DNA from: Ilyonectria destructans | Lineage: Eukaryota > Ascomycota > Sordariomycetes > Hypocreales > Nectriaceae | Reading direction: 5' to 3' | Assembly (NCBI GenBank): GCA_020740775.1 | Contig: JAHEWK010000001.1 | Span: forward strand, 3,162,001 to 3,226,000 | DNA length: 64,000 nucleotides | In this document: in pieces, positions 1 through 12,572 of the stretch | Layout: every line of letters begins with the position of its first letter | Numbering within the stretch: the first letter of the stretch is position 1 | Program-made: the position numbers and the translations under genes | Notes under the pieces: generated by a model | The model's input: only the letters and a program-made list of their open reading frames with translations | Told to the model about the DNA's origin: nothing | Database searches by the model: none

Positions 1-1655
1 CTGGCTACAGTAGCTAAGCTGAGCGAGCTGCTAGGATCGACAAAGGTCCTTCCCCCCGCCGCTTTGGAACGAGGAGACGCGAGGCGAGGCGAGGCGCGGC
101 GCGGCGCAACATTGACATCACATCATGTCTCTATCGTCTGTGGTCTCTGTTTGAGCGGAGAAGTAACAGGATTATCAGCTCAGGTCTCAATCGTGTCTCT
201 TATTCGGTCCTCCAAGATGGTCTGGAACGCTGATCCTGGTCTGGGGAAAGCAGAACCAAACGAGTTGAGGCGCGAGTTTGCGGCTGTGGGCTTGGAATTG
301 TCTCTGAGAACCCTGAAGATGAAGCCTCATGGGCCTATCCCAGCCAGCTGTCATCCAGACCCCGGGTAGGGGGACTGAGACATACAGGACGGGCCACGCA
401 GGTACCTGCTCACGGATGTCGAGCACTGGAGCACTGGAAGCACTCACCGCCACGCCATTCGCCATTTGCCGGCGCTTGCTGGGTTGGCACAGAGGTCTCT
501 CAGCGCGGGCTTTCGGGGGGCTTGGGGGGCTTGGGGGGCTGTTCTACCTGGTCAAGCTCGTGGCCTGTAGCCTGCCCTTTCCTTAAAGTAGGTTGGTGGC
601 TTCGGAGCATTTTGTTGGCAGAGAGTACTCCGCCCGTAGGCTGGAGGTACTGGGGCCATGGCTTTTCCAGCTCGCCTAACCCCTGTGACGGTACTACAGC
701 AGGTACACATGACGCGCACTGCAGCCGTTGTTGGGGTCAGTGGATTGAGACCCATCTTTCGCCCAAGGGACCAGCCTCAGCTCAGTTAGAAAGCACTGTC
801 CTTGCGAGCCAGCTGCCCAAGTGTGCGCTGGCTGCCAACGTCTTGTTCTCCTGGGCTGACTGAGAGTCCTAGTACTGGCTGGTTGGGAGTTGAGGCATTC
901 CGTGGCCCTGGTGATCTCGTGCTTGTTTCCCAAATAGTGAAGAGGCTTTCAATTCATTCATGGGCTTCACGCCCGCAACCTCTAGTTCATGCACCCATCC
1001 CTCGACGAGGGAGCGGGGAAGCTGCTCTTATCAGCCCTCATGTCCAATTCAGGCGCTTTGCCACACGCTCCAAGTAGGCCATCTCAGCGGCGACCGCGCT
1101 GGCAAGCTGCGTCCACGTGTGTTGGGAACCATTGTGACGTCGCCGACATACAGGTCGTAAGGACAGAGGGGTTCATGGACGCTATGGACCAAGAGGCGTC
1201 ACCCATACGGCGCAGGATGTACCGCTACTCTCGAGATGAATACACCATCAATCTGGTACTTGGCCACGACCTTTAACGTGCATGCGGCTGATGTCTCGTC
1301 TTACCATTCTCATTGATCTCTACCCCGGAGTGGTCGCTGTTTTGAGGCCAAGAAGTGTTCCACGGCGAATCCAACCCGGCCCCGTTTCGGCTCCGAGCCG
1401 GTACGGTAACGCCAAGACCTACCTATGCGGCTCTATGAGCGTGAGCCGTCCCGATTCGTAACCTCAAGCTTTACCTGCGCAACCTCTACGCCCAACCTTT
1501 GTGGCACATCGGAGAAAGAAACATACAAAAGGATCTAAGTTGCTTGTTTCTTGCTGCTCAGTTTCATCTCACTCTATTATTTCTTTCTCTTCTCTAAATC
1601 TGAAACTTTCATCTTAAACCCATAGATTCTCCACTTTTACTAGCCAACTTGCATC
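1..1655. other. Gene-free left edge and upstream region of the Rtg2-like gene
   Basis: I see no supported gene here. Open frames in this stretch are short, have no recognisable domain and lack convincing splice partners. It holds a GC-rich purine tandem run near 82-112 and a G-rich repeat at 514-540. The last ~110 bases before the start codon at 1656 are strongly pyrimidine-rich, a common feature of fungal core promoters and leaders. A short frame ending near 1276 has a fairly ordinary amino-acid mix, but nothing connects it to a gene. Confidence 0.6.
514..540. repeat. G-rich tandem repeat (three G6 runs)
   Basis: Three runs of six G separated by CTT make a 9-bp unit repeated three times. 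Such a block could form stacked-G structure on the plus strand, but only three full runs are present, so this is only a possibility. Confidence 0.6.
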
Positions 1656-3511
1656 ATGGCTAACTTAATAACCCTCGATAATTTGAAGGAGAAGCTTGCA
1701 CCATGGAACCCCAACTCCGAGAACCAACTCTTCGCCATTGTTGATATGGGAAGGTATGTCTCCCTGCTGATTCCTTATTGTAGGTGCCTTATCTAACAGT
1801 TTCTTTAGCAACGGCATCCGCTTCTCTATTACTTCCCTGGCACAACCCACTACTCGCCTCCTCCCGCCCGTCTATGCAAATCGCGCAGGCATTTCTCTTT
1901 TCGATGTTCTCAGGAAAAATGACAACTTGTTCCCCAAGGAGACTATTGACGAAGTTGTCGACACCCTCTCCCGCTTCAAGCGGATATCTATCGAATATGG
2001 CGTGCCAGACGATCAGTTTACGGTTCTCGCCACTCAGGCTATGCGCACTGCCAAAAACGCCGCCGACATGCTCACTGCCATTAATGAGAGAACCAAGGGA
2101 ATCTCTATGAACATCCTTGACCCTAAGGTTGAGACGCTGTTCGGTGCCGTCATGGGTTCCCGCAGCGGCCTGGTGAATGTTGACGACGGCGCCCTCTTCC
2201 TAGATATGGGCGGTGGCAGTGTTCAGATAACATGGGTGAAAACAGGCCCGGAGGGCTATGAGGTTGTTTCCGCGAAGAACGGTACCAGCTTGAAGTTTGG
2301 AGCTGTCGCGTTGATGGACATGTTGAAGGATAATAAGAAAGCGCATGGTCAGGCGCTCAAGGAACTCGATGCAGACATGTTGAAGGCGTATGACGATCTC
2401 TGCAATGCATTCCCCGATCTCAAGGCCATAAAGGACGCCTACGAGAACGGTAACAAGCAGTCCAAGGTCAACGTCTACATGTGCGGTGGCGGCTTCCGCG
2501 GCTACGGCAGCATGCTCATGCACAACGATGCCACTCACCCTTACCCTATCGCCTCCACCAACGCCTATACGGCACCTGGGGGACTTTTTAAAAATGTCGA
2601 CAAGATGAGCAAGGTCAACGAAAAGAAAAAGGGCGTCAGAATCTTCGGCATGTCCAAACGCCGCCGCTCGCAGTTCCCGGCCATCGCCATCGTCATCGAG
2701 GCCTTCATCAGGGCGGTGCCGAACATCGGCAATGTCTCCTTCAGCGGCGGTTCGAACCGCCAGGGTGCCCTAATGATGATGCTCCCATTCGAGATTCGCG
2801 AGAGCAACCCTATTGATGTTCTGGCTACCGTCTCTGAGGAGGAACGGCCAATTTTCGACGCTGTTTCGGGTCTCCTACAGGATGCTCTACCCCGCGAGGT
2901 TGACTTCTCAGAAATCCCAACCGTCTTCACCGCTGGCCTAGATGGTCTGTTGGTCCGGGATATCTGGGGACGCGCTGGCTACGACAAGGATGCTGACGCT
3001 GCCTACGCCCTAAACAACGCAATTCTCCGCGACCCCGAGGCTCCTGGCCTAACGCATCTTGGCCGGGCTCTCCTGGCGTTGACTGGATCAGCTCGGTGGG
3101 ATGGGCGCCTCGGACCCGACGACACCAAGCTTTTCAAGGGACTGACTGGTATCGTGGAGAGCCAGAGCGAAGACTCGCCCGTCTGGGCCGCATACATCGG
3201 CGCTGTGGCCAACGTCATTGCTGCCATCCTCCCGGCCTTTCCAAAGAGCGCGGATGAGGTGAAAAAAACCATCAGGTTAGTAGCGCGCTCGATCCCTTTC
3301 TCGTAGAATAATGTAATATTAACAATCATTTAGCATCACGTCAAGCATCAAGAGGAACAAGGTTGTTTTAATGATTGGAGTCGCCTCCAACGACATTACA
3401 AAGGGTCTCAACCTAGACGGACTTGTTAAAGTAATTGAAGGAGCCTCCAAAAAGAGGAAGGAAAAGAGCCGCAGCTTCAAGATTTCCGCCAAAATCCATT
3501 TGTTATCATAA
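1656..3511 (+). CDS. RTG2: Ppx/GppA family protein, retrograde regulation protein 2 (Rtg2-like)
   Basis: Exons are 1656-1753, 1809-3275 and 3334-3511, giving 580 aa. The first intron (GTATGT, CTAAC branch, TTTAG) restores the family's phosphate-1 motif, DMGSNGIR at residues 30-37. The second phosphate motif, DMGGGS, is at about 165-170. The family comprises exopolyphosphatase/pppGpp phosphatase relatives with an actin-like ATPase fold. In yeast, Rtg2 is a cytoplasmic sensor that relays mitochondrial dysfunction to Rtg1/Rtg3 and also joins the SLIK complex. Length matches Rtg2 (about 588 aa in yeast). The start is the first ATG after a pyrimidine-rich leader, in frame with the conserved motif. 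The last intron removes a stop at 3304-3306 and adds a lysine-rich tail. Family assignment is secure. Whether it acts as phosphatase or only as sensor cannot be told from sequence. Confidence 0.9.
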
Positions 3512-3685
3512 CTCGTGGCGCATATAATCCGCCCAAAGAAAAAACCACTCAAAAGCCAGGTGCTTGGAGATATAGAGAAAGAGAGCGTCATGACATCATG
3601 TATCCAATACGAATAGCCTAATACCGTTCTTTTTTAATTTGGATTTTTTTGTGTATCCGAAATGACTGGAATTGATGCTTCGAGC

Positions 3686-5786
3686 CTACTCATCATCGTC
3701 ATAACCATCAGATGTATGGCTGCTTCTTGACTTTGATGAAGAGCCCTTGGGAGTTCGTCGTCGGGCACTGAGCTTCTTGAGTTCATGGTTGACAACCAGC
3801 GCGCAAAGCATGTGGTCGATTTCGCCCTTGGACTGTTGAATGTTCTCGTCTATGAATAGTTAGTGACCGTGGTAGGTTGCAATGGGCTATAGGGTACGTA
3901 CACAAATCCTTCTTGGAGCTCATCATGTCCTTGGTGAACTTGCGGATCCTCTTGCTATGGCATGCTCGGGAAGGATAAGCCGATGACTTGAGCCAGTCCA
4001 GTGACATATCCAGGCTCTTCTTTGTTCTAAACTGGTAGTGGTAGAAGATAGCCAGAAGTGGGAAGACTTTATCGGTCATCCATTGATAGAGGGATTTTGC
4101 GTGAGCTATTACCGCTGATTAGCACGCCTTATTTTTTTTAAGACAGATAAGCAAGTTCATACCAACGGCTGGGTCATGGACAGGACCCATACGGGAGATG
4201 TCGGCCTTGAACGCATTGAGAAGGTCCCGGTACATCAACATCAGCTGCCACATACTCGCCCAGATAGCCAGCTTTTCCTGGGTCTTGGGCGGGCCCTGGT
4301 GTGCCACGCATTCATCCAGCTGCTTAAAGACATCGTGCTCGAGGGACTCGAGTGCTTTGCGTGCAATGTGCCTCACTTCTGCCTGAACAGACAATGGAAG
4401 GGTGACTAATTTGTTGCTTGGGTCGAGGCATGAAAACGAATGGGTCCTCCAGATCCTGAAGAAGCAGTTCATTCTGTGAACCTTGCTCACCAGGTCGTGC
4501 TAGGATCAGGTTAATAACTGAAAGGATGATCGAGGAGAAAGAGCGGCTTACCTTTGGGAGACCATGGCCTTCCTCAGAGTAGGCTAGGAGAAAGCTCTGT
4601 AGCGAGTGTTTGAAGTGGGAGCTGCTGCTCTCGCGCTGGATCTGGGCCTCGACCCACTTCTGAAGCTCATAGTGACCAGGAACTCTCTCTCGAGGGAATG
4701 CCGCCTTTCTGGGATTCTCCTCGGTACCATCATGGGACCGGTAGGCCTGGACGGTGGCACGGAGGGCAGGGGAGTTGACGTCCCGCGAAGAGACGAGAAT
4801 CGCAATCTCTCTAGGCTTGCCGATAAAAAATCGAGGTTCCAAGCGGAACCTTTCTTCCTCGGCGGGGTTGACAGACCAGACGTCTGAGATGTCTTAGTTA
4901 CTATGTCTCATTCCATATGGGGGAGTTGGGTCTTGACATACCAGGGGCCCTGCCAATCACGGGCCAAACCATGACCGGGGTCATACGGGTACAGACTAGG
5001 TGCGAGTGCTCTGGGAACGCTTTCCGACATGTAGGACAGACCCCACTTTCATGGCACTAAGATTGGCTCAGTTTTGGATTCTTTTAGGGAGTTTGAGTCA
5101 TGTCTTACACGGGTCTTGGAGACTCGACATGGGAGGCATGCCCCACTCTTCCGGACATCAGCTGTCTGGTCGGGGTCAGAGACAACTCGTCTCCTTTCCA
5201 GTGTATTACCAGAGCGGCGGCGCTTGAGACTGGAGGTTAGGTCGAATGGCCGCCGAGACGAATCGTCTTGGACTTGAAGGCGAGGCGGGTATCCTCGAGT
5301 GGCGTGCTTGTGAGGGACGGTCTGAGGGTAGGTCCACTCATCATCCTGGGCCTGGACCTCCCTGAGACTAGCCTCGGGACGTCGACGAGATTCATCTGCC
5401 CTCTCTAGGAAGATAGAGCCGGAGTGGTCCGAAGGAGAGGTGCTTCCACCCTGGATGAGCTCAGGTGGAGTCTGACCGGAGTAGTCAGACGGGGTAGCCT
5501 GTTCATCGTCGGGAGAGAAGGAAGTCTTCATCCTTAGGAACTCTGACTCTAGTCTTTCAAGAGATAGATGATCAATCACGGAGGGAATCTCCGTGATGAG
5601 CTTGTTCAGATCCCTCGTGGACGTTCGGCCGTAGTAGGGGGGGGAGACGATGTCTGAGGGCCGGGTAGAATCACAGTAACCCTGCCAGTCGAAGAAGGAG
5701 TCGAAGAGCTCATCATCCAGGTCTGGGGAAGTGGGAACACGCGGGTTTTCATGACCTATCTGGGCAAAGTCCCTGGTAATATCCAT
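3686..5786 (-). CDS. Zn(2)-C6 zinc-cluster regulator-like protein, paralogue A
   Basis: Six exons (5786-5109, 5056-4942, 4883-4552, 4499-4163, 4105-3902, 3849-3686) join without a frame break to 609 aa. The N-terminal ~215 residues are polar and acidic. The zinc cluster sits inside the protein: Cys217, 220, 227, 233, 236 and 248, i.e. C-x2-C-x6-C-x5-C-x2-C-x11-C, with a long last spacer. From memory, such clusters with an 11-residue last spacer and a following CTR-like triplet occur in a large fungal family annotated as C6 transcription factors. A phase-0 intron falls immediately before the third Cys. The C-terminal half is helical with no recognised catalytic motif. The tail is Lys/Arg/Ser-rich and ends in Asp/Glu. 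The downstream minus-strand neighbour is a paralogue. Likely a nuclear DNA-binding regulator, target unknown. The start is the ATG at 5786; an upstream exon is not excluded. Confidence 0.82.
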
Positions 5787-6370
5787 GTTGATTTCCGTGT
5801 AAGTCACGGGGATCTGGTGGAACCTTGGCTTCTTCTTGGGCGAATTGTAACACGCAGCTCTTGTCAGATGGCGATAAGGTGAAAATGCCCAATGTGCCAG
5901 ATGCTTGTGTGAGATTTGAGCGATTCAGAGACGCGTCCTGGCACCAGAGAGTTATAATTTGGCGTTCCATGGAGGTTCTTGTGGACTCGTTCACTTACAC
6001 CATCCCCAGATGTGCATTCTCGGTGAAAGCCGGGGCCCTGATTGGCCAGCGTTGAAGCGGGCCCACTAATACCGACCAATCAAGTACCCCTCTTTCACCG
6101 ATTTTGACATTTCTCTCGAATAGGTCACGAGAACGGTCATGTGACGCCAACTGTCGCTGTATGAGGAACGAGAAGAAGTGCTGAAAGTGACCGAAAAGGA
6201 AGTCCCATGATGAGAAAATGCCTCTATAGACTCTCTGTGGTGAAACTCGCTTGCCTGGGTGGTCATTGGGGCTGGGAATCCCGGGAAAGTGGCCAGGGGT
6301 GGACCTGGCGGCCCAGACAGGGCGAGCATCTGAGAGGACGCCATCTCGACGGGGATGGCAATGATTCAAC
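5787..6370. other. Spacer between the two zinc-cluster genes
   Basis: This 584-bp stretch should hold the promoter of paralogue A and the terminator of paralogue B, both on the minus strand. Open frames cross it on both strands, but none shows a domain or continues either flanking protein by plausible splicing. No distinct regulatory site recognised. Confidence 0.5.
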
Positions 6371-8155
6371 TCATTTGTCCAGTGGAGGTTTGTACTGGAG
6401 CTCTGCTTCGCGGTCCAGAATCATTCGTCGAAGCAGCTGGTCTTCTGGGGCCGTCATCCAAGGCGACTCTCGTTCTGGCGGCGGGTGAGCGGGGGGTTTT
6501 CGAAGGTTGGTTGGGTTGAGACTTACGGAAGTAGAAGCTCTCGGTGCGAAGGTTCATAAAGGCTCGCACTAGAGATTCGTCATCATTCAGCAGGTTCCGA
6601 GTGGCTGCCACTCGGAGGTCTGCATAAAGCGGGCTGGTAGCGCGGAAGAGGGCGGCGTATATCGAGACAAGGTAGTGGTAGAAGTGTGTGCCAGCCTCCA
6701 GCTTGCATTGTGGAAAGCCACTGTAGTCCTCGGGCACGTGGCACGGGAACTGCTGGAAAGCAATATAGGACCGGACCAACTTGCGGTACATGAGAATCAA
6801 GCACCACAGACTAGCCCACAGAGCTATGGCGTTAGATGGTCCGATTCCGGCGGCGCCGAAAACTAGTTTTTCTAGTTCTCCCAGAACATATTTCTCAATG
6901 GACTGGGAGGCCGCCTTGGAAATTTGGCCGAATTGGGTGTGTAGGGCACATGACGGTGCGGTCGTCTTCCCGTGCTCATCCACACAAAGGACCAGCCCCA
7001 ATCTGATTTTGGTCAAGCAGTTAAGCTCATGGACTCTTTGAACCAAATTATGCTAAAAATATCAGTCGTTTTCATAATTGATTCTTGGATTTGGGGCTCG
7101 TACCATTGGCAGAGATGTGGACGATTTGGAATATCTCATGATGAAGGCGTCGACCGCCTGCTGAAATCCAATATTCCGAGTGTCTTGATGGGTCACGATC
7201 TTTTCGACCCAATCAACGAGGGTCTTGGCAGGAAGCAGTTGAGGGAGAGCGTATCGGGCGCTCTTTTCTCGATGGAATTCGATTTGGCCATCAACTTGAT
7301 TCATCACTACCCAGCAACAGAGCCAGGGCGGGGTTTCATTGCCAAAGTAGTCCTGGACGTCGACGTGGAGTGCTGGGTTGTCTGGATAGTCCATGCTGAT
7401 GGCGACTTGACGAGGCGGGCCAAGATGAGTAGTTCCAGCAATGAGTTCCTGATCCAGTAGACGAGCAGTGTAGTCGATGTAGTGAAGATCTAACTTGTTA
7501 GTACGCAGTGCGTTGCTTGCAGGCTACCGTACTCACCGCCAGAGCTGAATCTCATTTTGATCAACTTCTCCCTGATACAAAGCTGAGGCCCAAGAGCCCC
7601 AGCTGCCCTCTCGCAACCTTTACAAGGATCTCCGACACCGCACTGTTTATCGCCCAAATTGTCAGCCCGTGGTTCATGCACGGCCCCGGTTTGGAGCTGG
7701 AGACCCAGGAGTCCATGTCATACCGAAATTCTTCGCATCTTGCATCGGAAACAGGCCCCATTCCTGCGCACTTGTGCGACCTCGAGCCGCCTCTTCTCAT
7801 CAAAATCCCTCCTCTTCTTCTTGATCCCGGCCGGCTGAGACGGATTGGAAGGAAAGCATATGACGGAATACTCGGGGCGGCTCGTGTTTCGTGCCAAGAC
7901 CTGTCGTTTGAGCTTTGAAGTTGACCTGATAGATCCTTCTGCGCACTCAATCTGCTGTGCGGGTTTTACGGACCGAGGTTGGGCTGCGCTAGCGGGTTCC
8001 GACGTCATGGAGCAGTCCAGCGGTGCATTCTCTCTCCCGACCCCGTCTGATAGGGAGTCCTGGCAAAGACTCTCAAGATCAAGCCATATCCCAAGGTCAT
8101 CATCCGCTGAGGACGCGATTGAAGCCGCTGATTGGGATGGATTGACCGAGGTCAT
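6371..8155 (-). CDS. Zn(2)-C6 zinc-cluster regulator-like protein, paralogue B
   Basis: Five exons (8155-7724, 7642-7537, 7489-7104, 7052-6527, 6474-6371) give 517 aa. The zinc cluster is Cys135, 138, 145, 151, 154 and 166, with the same C-x2-C-x6-C-x5-C-x2-C-x11-C spacing as paralogue A. A lysine/arginine-rich stretch precedes it at about residues 110-130. A phase-0 intron lies just before the third Cys, and a second phase-0 intron precedes the HNLV motif at 309, which aligns with HDLV at 376 of paralogue A. A helical C-terminal region shows weak similarity to A around the LMYR segment. The last intron (6475-6526) removes frame-ending sequence and yields a sensible tail ending PPLDK. Probable transcriptional regulator. 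The low overall similarity to A means the duplication is old or the pair was brought together later. Target genes cannot be inferred. Confidence 0.8.
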
Positions 8156-11100
8156 GCTTTACAGAGGCCGGCAATGAATGTGGAATCTATGATTGCTCTG
8201 AATAGAGTTGAAGTCTAGTCGTCTAGTCGTCTACGTTATGCCTTCCTCAACCTTGGGCGGTGCGGTTTAAGTGGACCCCGTCCAATGAGAGGCAAGGCCG
8301 CCTGGCATAACTCGGTGAAGCTGGAAAGAGACGAAAGTGGAAATATCAGGTCACGTGAACGATTCATTCGGCCCATGCACGTCACGGATGTTCCAGAAGC
8401 CAGGCACCGAATGTAGGGAGTCCCAAAGACTCGGGATTCCTGAATCCTTTGATTTGCACAGCAACAACTTCACATATGTCGGGTCATCTATCCAATAAAT
8501 GTACACGTTATGGATTTAATCTCAAATAATCTCAAATAAGAGAGATTGACTAGTAATTTGGCTTCCGGGGGACATGTCGCTGCGCCTTGCCACAAAAATG
8601 GGCGACAGCCGGAAGATCTTGAGATCTGGCTCGGAGTGCACTGTGTGGACATGAGCACGGCCCACGTTTCAGGACAAGAACAGGAGCAGGAATAGAAGAG
8701 AAAACTAGGGGAATAATATAATAGTATCCTGGACTGGACAAGGAAGCCCAAATGATGGATGGAGTGCGACGCCGTTGGAGGACAGGGCTCCTTGGTGGTG
8801 CGACGTCCCGGGACATTTCGAGCAGCGTCAGTTGGGGAGAGGTTCCTTCGCCCGTGGATTCGGGCCATGTGTTATGGGCCGCAGGTCCTGAACCAAGGAC
8901 TTTGGGGAAACGAAAAGACGCCAATTGGCCGTATTTGCATGGTCCATTTCAGCTCTGGCTCAGCCCCCTTGGACTCCTTCACAACAGAGCCACTGTCCTA
9001 AGCAGGGGTCTGGAAGGATTATGATGCAAGCGTAGATCTGGGGCGGGTCTCTGACAGGAGTTGGGTACCTTTTTTTATTTTATTTAGAGCAGTGTGCCAA
9101 GAATAGGTACTTTGTAGCCGAGGGGCCAAAGGATGAGGCGCCTTGGGTTGACCCACGGGCAGCTTGGCAGCTTACCTGCACCAAGAGGTTTTTTTTTTCG
9201 TTTAATACCCACTATTCACTGCTCAGCGATGTACGTACACTGTCCACCTGAGCTCCCAGGAACCGCGACGATCATGACTGAACTGAAGCCTCATAACAAA
9301 GACATTGAAAGGGGGATTCAGGGGTAAAATGCATATTTGGGTTGTCATAGGAGCGGGAGGAGCGGAGCGTGCATACACTGACCTGTCTGCTTGCTTTCTT
9401 TTTCCCTTCCACTTCTCGGCGCCACGCCGTCAACCAGACGATGCAGGCCTGTCAAAACTACCCGCTGGATGCTGCTGGATAGTTCGTCGGCAATACGCTT
9501 TTCAATACGACCGAAGTACTTAATCCGGCTGCGTGTACCACATACTACTTAAATTCGTAAGTAGCACAACGAATGGCTGGCCAATGCAAGTTCCCCTAGC
9601 GGAACCAAATAGAAGCCGGGAGCACAAGGGCTCTAAGACAAAGCCGGCTCGCTGATCTTACGACGGAGGCATTGCGCGCAACGGGTCACGACCGAGGCAA
9701 GGCAAAAGTCTCCGAGAGAGGGTGCAGCGGTCTGTGGCTCCATTTGCTACTGGCGCTGCGGCCTGTGATTGCTGATCCAGCTGCTGATGCCAATGCTGAT
9801 GCTGATGCTGCGGATGATGGAAGCAAAATGATGATTATAATCATGGCTGTGGACTAGAGTTCGCAACGCGATGGCGTTGAGGGAACTTAAGCTGCTCCGG
9901 TCACGATTCCTACGGAGTGGGCTACCTAGGATGACAGGTTGGTCGTCAGCGTGGACCAACCAGAGACCCCTCCAGTGACGACCACAACTTATTATGACGA
10001 GGATCAGGACGCGTGGTACGGCAAGGCGACGCCGAAGCGGTGCTGGCCTTGTACAGTGCGCGGGGCGGCGCGGAGGCAGAGCGGTCATGCGCACAGCTGA
10101 AGAGGAGACATCGGAACGTATGCACGTACGTGTGAGATGACGAGAAGTTGGGTATCGCCGGAGTGGTGCTAGATGTGCATCGGGGTTGTAGGATGATGCC
10201 GTGGTGGGTTGAAGTCTCGTTGAACCCAAAAGTCAAATAGACAAACAAATAAACAAACAACCGACGGCTTCTTCACAAGTGCTAGACTCCGAGTCCCGTC
10301 TCCCTACATACTGCGTAGCAGATGTTTCTCGGAGTCCAAACAGCCCCGAAACCACCGCTTGCGTGTGGACGGGCCCGGGTGGCGCAGCATCTCGCGCACC
10401 GTGGGGTTGTCGGTTGGCTGTCGCCGAATCTGGCCTGTTGCTACGACCTCCACTGTGTCCCAGAGTGACGGTCACTGGGGAGGCTACTGGACTGCCTAAT
10501 TACCTACCAAAAGCTGGGTGCCGTGCCAATGTCAAACGCAAGAAGGGCGAAACAGCACCTCATCCAATCTCGCTCGCCCAACCAAAACAACCAACACGTA
10601 TTCCCTCCAAGTCCCTTGCTTCAGACGATCGCGGCTAGGGGGTCGTTGTACATCCATTTCCGGTTCTGTCTAGCCCCGCCTGCGTGGCTACGCACTATTA
10701 ACGCGGCGGAATCAATTTCAATGTCAAATATCAGTTGTCGACGTGGTGATACCAAACTCACCGCCGCAGGTTTCCGCAGCAGCCATTGCCATGATTATAA
10801 TTGCACTGCATATTGCGGACTGAGGGCCGACTGGGGGTCTCTCGTGCTCTCATCAAAAGACTAGACTGGCCCCTTCCCGTCCCGGGCAGTCCGTCATCCC
10901 ACCCCCCGGTCGCCCTTCAACTAGCAGCCCTTCCAGCACAGTTCCGTGGATTGAGCCTAACAGTATGACCCCTGCCAGAGTGACGCAGGCATCGCCCAAA
11001 CCCCAGGCGGGTCCTGACCTCAGACGGAGTTGTCGGTCATGCATTGAGGCATAGATGAATGATGAGCAAGAGAGCGCGTATAGCTGTCCCCCATCACTTC

Positions 11101-12572
11101 AATGGTGCGGGAACAAGAGTCAGGTGTTAGTTTATGGTTATGTCCCCGTGTGCCCCTGGGATTATGTACTACGTAGTTCGACCAGGGAGAGGCCACAGCA
11201 GTGGAGGGGCACCGATGCCAATAGAACCCCCACCACCAACAACCTGCATCCATAACTCGCCGGTGATGTGACGTCTTGCATTGCCAATAGAATTGTTGGT
11301 CTGGGCAAAGCGATGAACACATCTCGCTGTACTTGCTATGCCCCCCTAGCAAGGCAGAGAGAAGGGCCAAGTACGAGCTCCAGCCTGTAACTGGACTCGG
11401 CTGTGACCTGACTTACAGGGCTACGGCTCCTCCATTTCGGTGTCTAGCCGGGCTCGAGCTGGGCTGGTCGTCCACTGCCGCAATTGCTTTTCTCGGGCGA
11501 TGGTCCTTGGAGGCGTGCCTCGTCTCTCGTCACCACGGTCATCAGGATTGCTGCTCCACAGCTTGTATCCCAGCTTGTATCCCAGCCCAGTCCTGGATCC
11601 TCCCAAGACCCGCCGCTGGTGGCTCCCCAAATCCCAAGTCCCCCGGCGACGTGCGACGTGCGACACAACACGGGCGGACACGAACAACGAGGCGCCGAGC
11701 ACGCACGAGCCCCAGGCCAGCGAGCCCTGCCGGACGAGACATCCGGGCTCATCACGAAGGAGCCCACACGACGTCCCCACACGGAGCAGCCACTCACCTC
11801 ACATACGCAGTCACACAGTCTCACAGTCTCACACACACAGTCTCGTCTCCTCGGTCTCCCTGCTTGTGTCCGGCGGCCATCGCGGCGCCGTCCAGGGGCC
11901 TTTGCCGCTCTAATTGTAGGTACATACATAGCACTGGGTGCTCCAGACTTCGTACTCTCGACGAACTACTCGGCTAGCTGCCTCTGTTGCCGCCACGCCC
12001 CTTGCCCTAAGCTCTTCGCGAACGAGAAGGAAAAAAACTTCCCCCCTCAATCCAGTCAACGTCATCGCCGCTCCACCCACTCCCGAAGCCCCGAGCCGTT
12101 GATCCAGAGACGGCGGCGCCCTGGCTCCGGTTCTGGAGCCAAGCCCAGCCAAGCCAGGCCCATCAAGGCACTGGCCCCCCCCGGTTTAGCCCCCCCCGCC
12201 TGCTAAGACCCAGGGCACAGCGGGTTCAGCTCCAGACGGGCAGTACAGTACGAATTGCGGCTTGCGAATTGCGGCTTGCGAATTGCGGCTTGCAGGTCTG
12301 GTCTGCAGGGCAAAGCATGCGCAGGGAAGTTCCTGTCTAGATCTGACACGCAGCCACAGGGTACATGTACTGTCTGTCGCTGGACATACATATCTTGCAG
12401 CTTCGACCCGCCTGCCTCGTCTGCGTCTGCGTCTGCGTTGCCTTGCGTCTGCGAATACGTTGCCTACTTCGCTTTGCCTCGCCACTCTGGGCTTCCATTC
12501 TTAGCATCTTTTGCTGCATGTAACGCTGGCTGCTAGCTGCTCAGCTGCTGTCGGACAGTCATCACGCCCAAC
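8156..12572. other. 4.4-kb gene-free region upstream of the DUF8004-like gene
   Basis: No frame in this stretch shows a domain or believable exon structure. The longest frames (about 200-240 codons near 11.3-12.2 kb) are low-complexity Ser/Pro/Arg/His and overlap one another on both strands, typical of GC-rich non-coding DNA. Small tandem repeats occur at 9779-9811 (GCTGAT-type), 11559-11582 (12 bp x2), 11805-11850 (CA/CT-rich) and 12251-12292 (14 bp x3). The right end probably includes the promoter and leader of the gene at 12573. A non-coding RNA cannot be excluded. Confidence 0.55.
12251..12292. repeat. 14-bp direct repeat, three perfect copies
   Basis: The unit CGAATTGCGGCTTG occurs three times head to tail at 12251-12264, 12265-12278 and 12279-12292. 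It lies 280-322 bp upstream of the start codon at 12573, so it is in the leader or promoter of that gene. Function unknown. Confidence 0.9.

Noticed and set aside
989..1276. 95-codon frame near the left edge as a gene end
   Set aside because: Its last 30 codons look ordinary, but it has no upstream exon I can join and no recognisable domain.
11484..12206. 240-codon open frame and overlapping frames on both strands
   Set aside because: Low-complexity Ser/Arg/Pro composition, several overlapping frames of similar length, and no domain. Typical of GC-rich non-coding DNA or leader.
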